In this document: positions 15,997 through 24,979 of the stretch, piece by piece
How positions within the stretch are numbered: position 1 is the first letter of the stretch
Layout of the letters: the number at the start of each line of letters is the position of its first letter
Origin: an uncultured Collinsella sp.
GTDB taxonomy: Bacteria; Actinomycetota; Coriobacteriia; Coriobacteriales; Coriobacteriaceae
NCBI GenBank assembly: GCA_900542965.1
Contig: UQPY01000020.1
Coordinates: forward strand, 1 to 34,695
DNA length: 34,695 nucleotides
Direction: 5' to 3'
The notes under the pieces: model-generated
What the model was told of the DNA's origin: nothing
What the model saw: the letters and a program-made list of their open reading frames with translations, nothing else
The model's database searches: none
Translations under genes and position numbers: made by a program

Positions 15997-18156
15997 ATGC
16001 TTGATTCAAAAAAAGAGTCATTTAGCTGGGGTTTTAAGGCCGGCTTTCTTCGCTCCCCCATCAATCCCCGCATGCTTCTTCTTAACAGAAGACCAGAGAT
16101 TGATCCCTCTGAAGGTAGAAGCGAATCCAGCAATGCGAGCGCATGGAGCCTCACCTCCATAGCCAACGACCTATTGCGCGTTGACTTAAGCTCGCTTTTC
16201 GATGAAATTGCGTCTCGCTTTTACGAGCAAACAAGACAGCGCTCCTATATCGAGCTGCAGAACGCCATTCACCAGTCTCCTGCTTCTCCCAGCCACGAAC
16301 CAGACAATTCGATGGATCGGGCAGCCGAGCCGGATCTTAACGGCCAAACTCACCCAGACGATCCCGGCCAGGAGCCCGCACAAGCAGAATTGAGCAAAGC
16401 CGAGATCGAATTAATCCTTCAAGAACAAAAGGAGCTCGACCTCGATTTCTTTAATCCAATATTCGATAAAGCCATTACGTCCCATACGCGCGGAGAGATT
16501 TCCGGCGAAGCCAGGTACCTTCTGAAAAACGTCTGCAGGCAGTGCGTCATGTACATCGCAACAATCCCCGACTATCGCTATTTCGCCTGCTGGATGGAGA
16601 ACAACGCTATTGAGTGCAACGAAATCAACCATCTGTACCGCGCGGTCATCACCACATCGGACAAACTCAACAGCCAAGAAATGGCCGCTCTCTTCAGCTC
16701 CTATCTCCAGCTCAAGTCGAACAACATAAAGATAAATACCGCATACGGCTCGATTGATCTAACGGAACCAGTGCCATATGGCCACGATAATCCAAGAGAT
16801 AACTATCCGAAGGTCAAGTCTCAAATAGAGACCGCTTGCGTTTGCACCAATATTGAACTCTTTCGAGCGCTTCTCATTGTTTTCTACCAGGGATGCTTGG
16901 AGCTTGTCCCATTGCTTAAAAACACCAGAGCGCCTGAGTTGCTCTCGCAGAAAGAGGAGCTATTCCCGGCAGCCATCTGGGCAAGCGACCCGCGCCGTTT
17001 TCAAATATTCGATAAGCAGCTCCCAGGCATCATCGTCTTTGGCGACAGTTTTCTGCGCATAGCCAAAAAGCGCCTACCGGGAAACGAAACGGTCCAAAGG
17101 CTCGAAAAACATCTGGATGATATTAAACAGATGAATAACGCTCCTTTTATGCAGCTATTTCGTACCAACTACGTCAAGGCGATGCGCGACAACGATATCT
17201 ATGCAAAGAAAGGCTTCCACAAGCATGCCGAGCTCAACAACCAAGAAGAACTCGATGAACTTGTGAATCGCCAAGCGATTATTGCAAAGGCCGGCGAGTT
17301 GTATTTCACCGAGGAAGAATGTTCCTTCGCCAGTCTATACGCCCGCATCCTTCACGAACTATTGCTGTGCGGCATTATGCCGATAACATGCCAAACCTGC
17401 GGCTCGCTCTTTTTCCCGACCGGCCCCAACAGCAAGTACTGTGACCGATTTAACGAGGACACCAAGCTCTATTGCAACCCGCGCTTTAACGCCAAGAAGC
17501 ATCTTGGTCGTAAATCGCCCCGCGACGTCTCGCTCAATATACAGAGAAAGGCCGAAACGGCATATGAAAAGGGCCTAACGGATTGTGCCCACTATTTTGA
17601 GCGCCTCGGCAGCTTTGTCCTCGATGGTCTTGGCCCGGCATACCAAGCGAACGACCTCATTTCCGATGAGCTCTATAGGACATGGCTGTCTATCGTCAAC
17701 CAGCCCAATTGTAGGGCGAAAATCAAGCGGCCGGACAGGACTGGGTACCCGTACTCCGTGTTGTGGTACGGAGGCGTCTTGGATGGCAATCGGTATGCGC
17801 AAATCGAGTTTCCCGCAGCCGAGTACCCAGCGCTTTTTGAGCGCTTGAGCAAGCTCGCCGAAAGCCCACAATCAAAGTGCACGCTGGATTATTTGGAGCC
17901 CGGCGAGCACCCATGCAGCTCATGGCATATCAAGTTGTACGAGTTGCTGGATGCCATCGCGCAGATAAATAGAGCCGATCGGATGGCAAAGCCCGTTCCA
18001 TTGCTTGGAATTGATGGGCCCGAATGTGCCTGGACTGACCTGACCGTCCAAGACACATGGAACACGCCCGACGCATGCGTCTACAGCACCGGCACAGTCG
18101 ATGACCTTAGCTTTACCGTGTATACAAAGGGATACGACCTGGAAAAGCAGGACTGA
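15997..18156 (+). CDS. DUF6076-type protein with C-terminal zinc finger
   Basis: A 719-residue protein resembling the DUF6076 family, found mainly in gut Firmicutes and actinobacteria, with no known function. Its most conserved feature is a CxxC-x13-C-x10-C motif (Cys465, Cys468, Cys482, Cys493) inside ITCQTCGSLFFPTG...KYCDRF...LYC, a probable zinc site. A Pro- and Asp-rich low-complexity linker lies at about residues 95-130, and the rest is mostly helical. No signal peptide or membrane helix is present. The ATG at 15997 follows GGAG. It stands alone, running against the restriction operon downstream. A nucleic-acid-binding role would be inference from the zinc motif only. Confidence 0.7.
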   Translation: MLDSKKESFSWGFKAGFLRSPINPRMLLLNRRPEIDPSEGRSESSNASAWSLTSIANDLLRVDLSSLFDEIASRFYEQTRQRSYIELQNAIHQSPASPSHEPDNSMDRAAEPDLNGQTHPDDPGQEPAQAELSKAEIELILQEQKELDLDFFNPIFDKAITSHTRGEISGEARYLLKNVCRQCVMYIATIPDYRYFACWMENNAIECNEINHLYRAVITTSDKLNSQEMAALFSSYLQLKSNNIKINTAYGSIDLTEPVPYGHDNPRDNYPKVKSQIETACVCTNIELFRALLIVFYQGCLELVPLLKNTRAPELLSQKEELFPAAIWASDPRRFQIFDKQLPGIIVFGDSFLRIAKKRLPGNETVQRLEKHLDDIKQMNNAPFMQLFRTNYVKAMRDNDIYAKKGFHKHAELNNQEELDELVNRQAIIAKAGELYFTEEECSFASLYARILHELLLCGIMPITCQTCGSLFFPTGPNSKYCDRFNEDTKLYCNPRFNAKKHLGRKSPRDVSLNIQRKAETAYEKGLTDCAHYFERLGSFVLDGLGPAYQANDLISDELYRTWLSIVNQPNCRAKIKRPDRTGYPYSVLWYGGVLDGNRYAQIEFPAAEYPALFERLSKLAESPQSKCTLDYLEPGEHPCSSWHIKLYELLDAIAQINRADRMAKPVPLLGIDGPECAWTDLTVQDTWNTPDACVYSTGTVDDLSFTVYTKGYDLEKQD

Positions 18157-18485
18157 GTCGCGGATGCCGGTCGCCCCAATTTGCAAGTTTTTCTCACGCT
18201 GTGACAAGAACTTGCATAGCCACCCTGGGACCACTTGCCAGCCGCTCTGGACGCAGCGCCGCCCGGGGCTTGACCGCCATTGAAAAGATTGACATCGGCG
18301 GCTCGAGTGAAAGAGCCCCTGGTTCCCCATAAGACGAAAGGGGCGACTTCCGCGGTCTTTCCCTGCCCGTTGCCAGCCCATTTGGCAACATGTGCATAGC
18401 CCGCGTTCGCTACCTAGTCTAGTTGAGTATCGAAAAGGCCAAACCCCTTTAGCCTCAGTTGCCAGTTAACGCCTTGGCTTTCCCG
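18157..18485. other. Convergent intergenic region with hairpin
   Basis: This 329-base stretch lies between the end of the DUF6076-type gene and the end of the restriction endonuclease gene. It contains a strong imperfect hairpin: TGCAAGTTTTTCTCAC (18182-18197), a three-base loop, and GTGACAAGAACTTGCA (18201-18216), 14 of 16 pairs. No U-tract follows on either strand, so it is not a classical terminator, though it may protect transcript ends. The motif TTGCCAG recurs three times further right (about 18235, 18370 and 18459). No credible ORF was found. Confidence 0.55.
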
Positions 18486-19937
18486 CTAGCAAGCACCCTC
18501 AACCGCAAGTAGTCGACAAGTGTCCAGCACCTCTCCACGAAGGTACGCCTCGAACACAACCCCCGCCGGCAGCATCAACATGTTGATGAAATTGCTGAGC
18601 GGCTTTTCTTCCTCCGCAATCACGCCCGGAAACGACACCCTCGCCATCAGCTCGGGCCTGTCAACGGTCCCCGGTACCAGAAACACATTCACCACCCGAT
18701 CGAACCCGCAAGTCTCGATAAACCCCCGGTACGCACTCTGGTATAGGAACTGCTTGGTCACCGACTCCAGCCCCGGCTGGTGCTCCATCTTGCCACTTAC
18801 GCTCGGCACGTAGTACTTCGCATCGCAGATGCAGAACAGCCGCTCGCCATCGGGTCCATTCGCAATAGCAATGGCATCAGGGATGAGCGTGTCGGCGCCT
18901 TCGGGCTCAGCAAACCTATCGCCGCGCCAGCGCTCCCACAGAGGCCGTGGAATTATCTCGATCAACTTCTTCTGTCTATCAGCTGCCCATTTACCCTCAA
19001 GTGCAAGCCCGAGCTCGCCCAGCCGTCTACCAAGTGCATCGCCGAGGGCCGTTTTACAAGCCTCTTCCCACAGGTGGTAAAAGCTCGTTGTCCCCAGCGT
19101 CTGAACCTCATCGCTGCGCACTTCGCTCTCGCGCGCCAGCAGGTAGCGCTCAAGCAAATCGAGCGTTAAGAGCTTCCAGTCCGAGAACTGGACCGCGCGC
19201 TCGCGCTCCAAACGCCACCCTAGCATCTCGACATCGCCAAAAGTCTCGATGTCCTCGTCCGAAAGACACACCTCATCAAGTGAAAGCAGTTTGTCGATGT
19301 CCGCTTCCCCGAGCTCAAGCGAGCACTCAGTCAGCACGGCGCGATGCAGCCGCGTGATGAAGTCGGAGTCATCGCGATGCGTCTTGCGCGTCTCGTACTC
19401 CATGTATATCGGTCGGCCGTTCGAGAGAACGGGCAAGTGCCCATTAATTGTACGGTTCCAGTCAATGCTCCCGTTACCGTTGAGCTCGCGGCCTTCCGTG
19501 TAATTCGAGTACTCACCGTAATCGCCGTACAGTTCCAATAGTGCCAACATCACGGACAGCTTGTCGCTAGCGCTCTCACCGCCATCTTCCAAACTCGTCA
19601 GTACCGCAAAGCCCGCATCACGCTTGAGAACTCGCATTATCAACCTGAGTTCGTCGTTGACAGGCACCCGATCGTGGAAGTACTTGGGGTAAGCAACGAT
19701 CATCGCGCCCTCGGTCATCACCAGCCCCACGAAGCAAAACTGGTAGACTTCACAGGGAGTAGCGCCCTCCTCATCGGCTTCCTCGGGATCGGTTTTCCCT
19801 CCCGTCCGATACCGCACGATACCGCGCGTCATCATGTCGCCAACGAGGGTTTTTGCCCTCTCGACCGTACACCCCAGCTCATCGGCGAGCCAAGCGAGAG
19901 AAAAGGGTTTCAGCTCGCGGACCATCACCGGTTTCAT
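18486..19937 (-). CDS. LlaJI-family restriction endonuclease subunit (R2-like)
   Basis: A 483-residue protein resembling the LlaJI restriction endonuclease family, the cleavage and site-recognition subunit that works with an McrB-like AAA+ motor. The C-terminal half has a PD-(D/E)XK nuclease signature: TLIPDAIAI followed by LFCICDAKYY. The N-terminal part has a winged-helix-like segment (LAWLADELGCTVERAKTLVGDMMTRGIV). It lies three bases after the McrB-like gene, with AGGA eight bases before the ATG, so the operon is translationally tight. In Lactococcus, LlaJI R1 and R2 act together and require nucleotide hydrolysis. The target sequence cannot be read here. Confidence 0.8.
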   Translation of the reverse strand: MKPVMVRELKPFSLAWLADELGCTVERAKTLVGDMMTRGIVRYRTGGKTDPEEADEEGATPCEVYQFCFVGLVMTEGAMIVAYPKYFHDRVPVNDELRLIMRVLKRDAGFAVLTSLEDGGESASDKLSVMLALLELYGDYGEYSNYTEGRELNGNGSIDWNRTINGHLPVLSNGRPIYMEYETRKTHRDDSDFITRLHRAVLTECSLELGEADIDKLLSLDEVCLSDEDIETFGDVEMLGWRLERERAVQFSDWKLLTLDLLERYLLARESEVRSDEVQTLGTTSFYHLWEEACKTALGDALGRRLGELGLALEGKWAADRQKKLIEIIPRPLWERWRGDRFAEPEGADTLIPDAIAIANGPDGERLFCICDAKYYVPSVSGKMEHQPGLESVTKQFLYQSAYRGFIETCGFDRVVNVFLVPGTVDRPELMARVSFPGVIAEEEKPLSNFINMLMLPAGVVFEAYLRGEVLDTCRLLAVEGAC

Positions 19938-19940
19938 GGC

Positions 19941-21746
19941 CTATTCCTCAGCCTCTTCTTCCGATTCGGCAGCAACATCCTTCGGCATCTTGTCAACGGC
20001 AACATCGGCGAGCTCGATGCCCTTGAAAATGGCGACTCCATCGTTCGTAAACTGTTCACACAGCTCGAAATAGGTCGCCGCTTCATCGCTGAAGAGCCGC
20101 CCGCGCTTCAACTTCCCGATGTCCTCGTATAGATAAAGAAGAACCTTGTCTTTGAACACATCGCCGAATCGATCGTTGAGGTCATTGGGCGAGATAAAGA
20201 AGGGGCCCAAGAACTTGTCCTCATTGATCCTGAGGGTCTTCATAAGCCCATTGATCCTGCGGCGCAGCTTATCCCAAACGATTAGAGTGTTTATGCCGTT
20301 TATCGAAATCGGCACCTCTAACTCGGATATCTTCCTCCCATCTTCGAGAGGCTTATCGGCCCCAGCATCGATGCCGATGTACTTGAAACTCCAACGCCGC
20401 TTAAATGCGGTATCCATCGGAAACACCCCTTGGTCGGCGCTGTTCATTGTCGCCCAGATGTACATGTTGGGCGGCAGGGAGAGGTCCTCGCAGGCCATCT
20501 CGCTAAAATCATCGAAGTCTATATCGGGGTCGTAATACCTTTCGATGTCGTCTCGAACATCGGTATCGTCCTTTAGTGCATCGAGATACCCGCCGATGCA
20601 GTCAGCCATCTCCTTCGAAGCGGCGACCGAGTACACACTGTTACCGCTCTTGTCACGATCAAGCAGTTGAAACACGTCGCCGAAGACAGCGGCGGGATTC
20701 GCGCGGTTGATTTCTTCAATCAACAGGACAAAGTTGTCGTAGGGGTGCGCTATGGCATCGAGGTAGGTCTTCAGGAATGGACCCTCAACGAACTCGTAGG
20801 ATATCTCCTTGCTGCCAGGCTCACTATAGGGTTTAAAACAACCCACGAACTGCGAGTACGTGTAGTCGGGATAGAACGTCACTCGCCGAATGTTTTTCTT
20901 GGCAAAGCTACCCTTGGCGAGCTTGTTCAGTTGGTAGGACTTTCCTGTACCAGGAGCACCAAAGTAAATTAAATTGCGAGACAAGCCCGCCACTTTTTTG
21001 AGTGCTTCCGGACTGTTTCTTGCTGGATTCATCCTACCTGGTTCGGAATGAGTCCCGTTCGGTTCGCCCACTCCGAAGCGTTCCTCAATCGTTGTCCAAT
21101 CAATGCATGGCTTCACATTTGAAAAAGCATCATCGTCAAGGCCAATATCATCTGGGGACGGCGCGCCATCTTTCCAGAGAGCGTCTATCAAATCGGCGGT
21201 ATAGCTTTGGCCAAGAGCGTCCTTAAGGGCCTCCGCAAAAGAAGACTCATCTTTGAAGGCGGAGTTACGTTCAACCCACACGGCAAACGCCGTCTTCATT
21301 TCCTTTGATTTAAGATAGGAACCCAAGTGCTCATAGCAAATTGAATCGACTAGGAGCTCCTTCCTGGAAATTTCGAAAAGGTAATTTTTCCCACTGGGGT
21401 AACGCTCAGGGTCTTCGCGAGATGCGCGCTCAGAACGTGGAACAGCTCCTGCGCTAATAAAATTTGAATGAATTCGGTCAGAATCTTTGTCCTTTTTCGG
21501 CCTTTTGCCGGTAAAGTCGGCAATGTGGTCAGGGACTTCCCCGTCTTCAAGGCCGCCAACTTTGTGGGCGAAAGAAACGAATGTATCCTCATCGGAACCG
21601 GTATCGCAGTCTCTGCCGTACTTGCAAACAAAGTTGTCAAAGGCGAACATATATTGCAGTGCGCTAAAACCCGTCCCAGTTTTAAGCTCCTTATTTAGCA
21701 CGGAAAACGCTGCCATAATTGTATCGATTGAGAAGTATTTACTCAT
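19941..21746 (-). CDS. McrB-like AAA+ ATPase/GTPase, LlaJI R1-like
   Basis: A 601-residue motor subunit of a restriction system. The AAA+ core contains GAPGTGKSYQLNKL (Walker A), LLIEEINRANPAAVFGD (Walker B, with E for D) and the signature ATMNSADQGVFPMDTAFKRRW. The last corresponds to the MNTADRS nucleotide-specificity motif and arginine finger of McrB, so GTP use is plausible. The N-terminal 250 residues are less conserved and include a predicted DNA-binding region. It overlaps the methyltransferase gene by eight bases. The C-terminal tail is acidic. McrB-type motors power translocation for the partner nuclease encoded next. Confidence 0.85.
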   Translation of the reverse strand: MSKYFSIDTIMAAFSVLNKELKTGTGFSALQYMFAFDNFVCKYGRDCDTGSDEDTFVSFAHKVGGLEDGEVPDHIADFTGKRPKKDKDSDRIHSNFISAGAVPRSERASREDPERYPSGKNYLFEISRKELLVDSICYEHLGSYLKSKEMKTAFAVWVERNSAFKDESSFAEALKDALGQSYTADLIDALWKDGAPSPDDIGLDDDAFSNVKPCIDWTTIEERFGVGEPNGTHSEPGRMNPARNSPEALKKVAGLSRNLIYFGAPGTGKSYQLNKLAKGSFAKKNIRRVTFYPDYTYSQFVGCFKPYSEPGSKEISYEFVEGPFLKTYLDAIAHPYDNFVLLIEEINRANPAAVFGDVFQLLDRDKSGNSVYSVAASKEMADCIGGYLDALKDDTDVRDDIERYYDPDIDFDDFSEMACEDLSLPPNMYIWATMNSADQGVFPMDTAFKRRWSFKYIGIDAGADKPLEDGRKISELEVPISINGINTLIVWDKLRRRINGLMKTLRINEDKFLGPFFISPNDLNDRFGDVFKDKVLLYLYEDIGKLKRGRLFSDEAATYFELCEQFTNDGVAIFKGIELADVAVDKMPKDVAAESEEEAEE

Positions 21747-22962
21747 CGTCAGCCTCCAGGAGCTTGTTCGTCAAAGCTTTGGCAATGACCCAGCCAAGCA
21801 CTGGCGGCACAGCATTGCCGATAACCTTATAACGTGACTGCAAGGGAATCTTGCTGAAGTCATAGGAATCCGGGAAGGACTGGATTCGCGCAATCTCGCC
21901 AACTGTATAGCGGCGGTTCTCAACTGGATGCGTGATGCCGCAATTCTCCGGCTGTGCAGAGGCGGTAATCGTACCGTTAATCTCGCCAAAAGCGAACCTG
22001 CGGAAAAAATTGGGGGCATGGTAGCGCTTCGGATCGTCGGCAATCTTCTTAAACCTGGGCTTAAGGAGTTCGTAGGGAATATCCTTCCACGAGCGGCCCT
22101 CAAAGACCACCTCGGGGAGATCACCGATAGTCATGTCTTCAGTAAAATACTTAAAAGCTGTATCGCCATGAGCACAGGGGCCGATTTGCTCAACCATGGC
22201 CTGAGTGGCATCGGTGTACGGCCAGAACTCCCCGTTTTCGTGTTCAACCGAGGGATTTTGAAGGATGGACCCCAGAAGCAGTTTTTCGGGCCGCCCCGCA
22301 GAAACGGAAGGCAACTGCTCCGAGTTGACAACGCAATCCATCTCATCGAAATCAAACGTTTTGTTCAGAGAACTGTCTATGCCGATGATCAAGAGTCGGA
22401 ACCTGTTCTGGGGCACACCATAATTGCTCGCCTTCACAAGATGGTGGCAGACGTTGTAGCCAAGAGCCCTCATGCGCTTCTCAATCTCAGTGATGACGGG
22501 AGTTCCATCATCCATCTTAGAGGACATGATTCCGCGCACATTCTCGAAGACAAATGCTCTGGGCTTTTTGCCCGCATCAATTTTTCCCTTTAGAATGCGC
22601 TCGCATTCCTCAAAAAGGGTCCCACGGTTGTATTTATCGTTTACTCCACCACGAAGCCCGGCATTGGAAAAGGGCTGGCAGGGGAAGCCAGCAAGAAGAA
22701 TATCGTAGTCCGGTATTTCATCAAGCTCAACCTGGCGAATATCCTTCTCGATGCAATTAGCTGCAGCATCGTAATTCGGGATGTTTTCATTGAAGCAGGT
22801 CACAGCATCGCGATCGAAATCATTGGCGTAGACAACTTCGGTGGCCAAACGAGCAAAATGTTTACCTTGGAAATCGAATCCTCCGGCGAAGCCGAGGTCA
22901 AGACCACCGCATCCCGCAAAGAGAGAGGCGATACGATAAGGCTTTGTCTGACGAGTCTCCAC
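21739..22962 (-). CDS. DNA (cytosine-5-)-methyltransferase
   Basis: A 407-residue m5C methyltransferase that protects host DNA from the downstream nuclease. All main motifs are visible: I (SLFAGCGGLDLGF), IV (AGFPCQPFSNAG with catalytic Cys), VI (ENVRG), VIII (QNRFRLLIIG) and X (YKVIGNAVPPVLGWVIAKAL). The target recognition region lies at about 240-330. The start is GTG at 22962 with only a weak GAGATAG site. It is the first gene of the operon, and the promoter at 22996-23025 serves it. LlaJI of Lactococcus has two methyltransferases for an asymmetric site; only one is seen here. Confidence 0.9.
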   Translation of the reverse strand: METRQTKPYRIASLFAGCGGLDLGFAGGFDFQGKHFARLATEVVYANDFDRDAVTCFNENIPNYDAAANCIEKDIRQVELDEIPDYDILLAGFPCQPFSNAGLRGGVNDKYNRGTLFEECERILKGKIDAGKKPRAFVFENVRGIMSSKMDDGTPVITEIEKRMRALGYNVCHHLVKASNYGVPQNRFRLLIIGIDSSLNKTFDFDEMDCVVNSEQLPSVSAGRPEKLLLGSILQNPSVEHENGEFWPYTDATQAMVEQIGPCAHGDTAFKYFTEDMTIGDLPEVVFEGRSWKDIPYELLKPRFKKIADDPKRYHAPNFFRRFAFGEINGTITASAQPENCGITHPVENRRYTVGEIARIQSFPDSYDFSKIPLQSRYKVIGNAVPPVLGWVIAKALTNKLLEADDE

Positions 22963-23555
22963 GATGTCTATCTCATTTCGATCAGTAATAGCAACATTCT
23001 ACAAACCCAAAACTTTACCATTCAAAAAGGCAGAGCTATTTAATTCGCCTTATTTCTAGAAATCCGCTTCCCATCTCCGCATGGCAGCCGCTGACATTGT
23101 TGCCAACCGTGGGCCACACCACCCGCACTCACGTTCCGTGCGTCTCAGTCAGAGCCGCTAGTCCCCAATCGCGTGTGTCGTTACGAGCGCAACAGCAGTA
23201 GCCAAGGCACCAATTATTATGTCCTTAACATGTAAGTCATCAAGGAAAACGAAGAGTCTTTAAGCCTAGCTTGCAGCACAGTCAACGGGCAGAACGGGAA
23301 CGATGCTCTTAGGCTGCATTCGCCGAAACTCGTAGACCTAGGTAAGCTGAAGAAAAGCTGATAGGTTCGGCCTTGCCGACTAGCACCGCGCTGCCGGCAA
23401 TCGTTTATAGACGCGGAGGCGTCATACATCGCTACACTTTTATGCATATATGGAGAATACTTTGGACGGGGACGCTGCCCTCATCCGCAACGCGTATTGC
23501 CCCATGACTTAGGGCGGCATTACGCGTCCCTGCCGCGTCTTTCAATCTTATGCGG
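22963..23555. other. Intergenic region upstream of the restriction operon
   Basis: This 593-base region carries the operon promoter at its left edge. Near its right end is a long inverted repeat: ACGCGTATTGCCCC (23490-23503) against GGGCGGCATTACGCGT (23512-23527), flanked by GGGACGC (23469-23475) and GCGTCCC (23524-23530). It lies beyond the 3' end of the minus-strand gene at 23556 and may serve as its terminator, though no U-tract follows. A 76-codon ORF at 23217-23447 has no ribosome-binding site and is rejected. Nothing else is recognised. Confidence 0.5.
22996..23025 (-). promoter_or_regulatory. Promoter of the LlaJI-like operon
   Basis: On the minus strand a -35 TTGAAT (23020-23025) and -10 TAGAAT (22996-23001) are separated by 18 bases. 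The predicted transcription start lies about 28 bases before the GTG at 22962. Confidence 0.5.
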
Positions 23556-23984
23556 CTATGGTTGAAGCTGCTTTATATGCTCCAATGCACACAACAGTAC
23601 GGTTCTATCGCGCTCAAAGCAAAACCGAGACCACGCGTATACTCCCAGGACAACTAGAAATGCGGCCAGAAGAGCCACCGCGATCCCGATCGGCAACGTA
23701 GACAAATATGCTCCGACTGCAAGAGAGAAAATCATGCCAATCAAGCTGAGCGCCCAGCTCGTATAATGCGTCTCGGTAACCGACCGTTCAACTATCTTGC
23801 ATTTCTTTTCCAGGCTAATGTCCTCGCCGGCTTCACCAAGAGAGAAGTCCATTCCTGAAATAAAATCGAGTAATTCAGCCTCACTGTAGTCGCTCTTTTT
23901 AAATCTCTTAATAAAGAAGCCAGCAGGGCCAAAACCATAGGCCCGGTCTTTCTCACGAAATAGTTCCTTATAGGTGATTCCCAT
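23556..23984 (-). CDS. Small membrane protein with two helices
   Basis: A 142-residue protein. The cytoplasmic N-terminal half is charged (MGITYKELFREKDR...EAELLDFISGMDF). The C-terminal half has two adjacent hydrophobic segments, SWALSLIGMIFSLAVGAYL and GIAVALLAAFLVVLGVYAW, followed by a short cytoplasmic tail. The start at 23984 follows AAGGAG six bases upstream; the TTG-like upstream extension is not supported. No family is recognised. A CGTCCGGACA box (24035-24044) lies about 50 bases upstream. The neighbour upstream on the same strand is the DUF6557-like gene. Confidence 0.65.
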   Translation of the reverse strand: MGITYKELFREKDRAYGFGPAGFFIKRFKKSDYSEAELLDFISGMDFSLGEAGEDISLEKKCKIVERSVTETHYTSWALSLIGMIFSLAVGAYLSTLPIGIAVALLAAFLVVLGVYAWSRFCFERDRTVLLCALEHIKQLQP

Positions 23985-24107
23985 TGTGAACTCCTTAAAG
24001 TACAAAATCCATTTACACTACTGTTCTATCATTTCGTCCGGACAGATTTTTAGCAGCCTGTCGACATCCATTCGCGTGGACACCCCGTTCAGTAAATACT
24101 CGTCCAA

Positions 24108-24905
24108 TTACTCCTCGCACTCCTCATACCCCCGCCCAAGCTTCCTCCCTAGCTCCTTGGCATTGCGCTTCGTCTCCTCGGCAAACAAGTCATCGATAGC
24201 CCTATCGATCCGTACGCAGGTCTCGGAGTGCTCGTCCTTCCAGGGCAAATCGAGCCCCAGATTCGTATCCCAATAGCCGCCAATCTTCGCATTGATAACT
24301 TCCTCGGAATACAGCGCGTCGAGGCGAACACCTTCGATCGCCTCGTCCTCGTCCATATCACAGGGCACATCGTCCTCCTCGAGGCACTTGCGCAGCTCCT
24401 TTTGCTCGCGAATGCGATTCAGCACACTGGTGCACACCACAGCCAAAAAACGATAGCGCTCGCACAGGCCCCATTCGCCGCCAAGCCATACCCGATAGCC
24501 CAGAATGACGCTTGCAGGCTCCTCGTTCAGCAGGAACAGTTCCCACGGATACACTTCGGCACACGCGTCCTCTCCCGGCCTTTGCGTGCCACCGCGCGTA
24601 AAGGCGCACGGCTCCACGTCGTAATAGCCAAAGCCATGGCCCGCACTGCGACGATTGATGACATGTTTGGGCAACAGGACAATCTTGTCGCTGGGCTCGG
24701 AGTCGATCTTCCGCAGCTTTTTGACCTTGCGGCGGGCGCGCTTTAGGCTGCGCTTGCTATCGCCATAGCCGCGGACGTCCGACTTGCCGCCGTATCGCAG
24801 GGCGATTTTGCGCGCCAGGATCTTTGTGTCCGCCGCGCACAGCAAGTCGCTCACGGTGGGCAGGTCTTCCCACTCAATACCATCGACATCCCAAATCCTG
24901 CTCAT
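24108..24905 (-). CDS. DUF6557-like hypothetical protein
   Basis: A 265-residue soluble protein. The order of features resembles DUF6557: a short helix that ends in KRARRKVKKLRKIDSEPSD, then IVLLPKHV, then GYYDVEPCA and YPWELFLLNEEPASVILGYRV, followed by a helical stretch. The C-terminal 80 residues are acidic (EEDDVPCDMDEDEAIEG). The ATG at 24905 follows AGAGG six bases upstream. Function unknown. It lies between a membrane protein and the ClpP-like gene, on the same strand as both. The family match is by eye and only moderately certain. Confidence 0.6.
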   Translation of the reverse strand: MSRIWDVDGIEWEDLPTVSDLLCAADTKILARKIALRYGGKSDVRGYGDSKRSLKRARRKVKKLRKIDSEPSDKIVLLPKHVINRRSAGHGFGYYDVEPCAFTRGGTQRPGEDACAEVYPWELFLLNEEPASVILGYRVWLGGEWGLCERYRFLAVVCTSVLNRIREQKELRKCLEEDDVPCDMDEDEAIEGVRLDALYSEEVINAKIGGYWDTNLGLDLPWKDEHSETCVRIDRAIDDLFAEETKRNAKELGRKLGRGYEECEE

Positions 24906-24979
24906 GTTCAACCTCTTTCTGGCTGTGAATTAACGCACTTGTTCGCCCTGCTCAACGTACTTGTAAGGCAGGCACCCCG

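Noticed and set aside
23217..23447. 76-codon minus-strand ORF in the gap before the restriction operon
   Set aside because: No Shine-Dalgarno, no domain and irregular composition.
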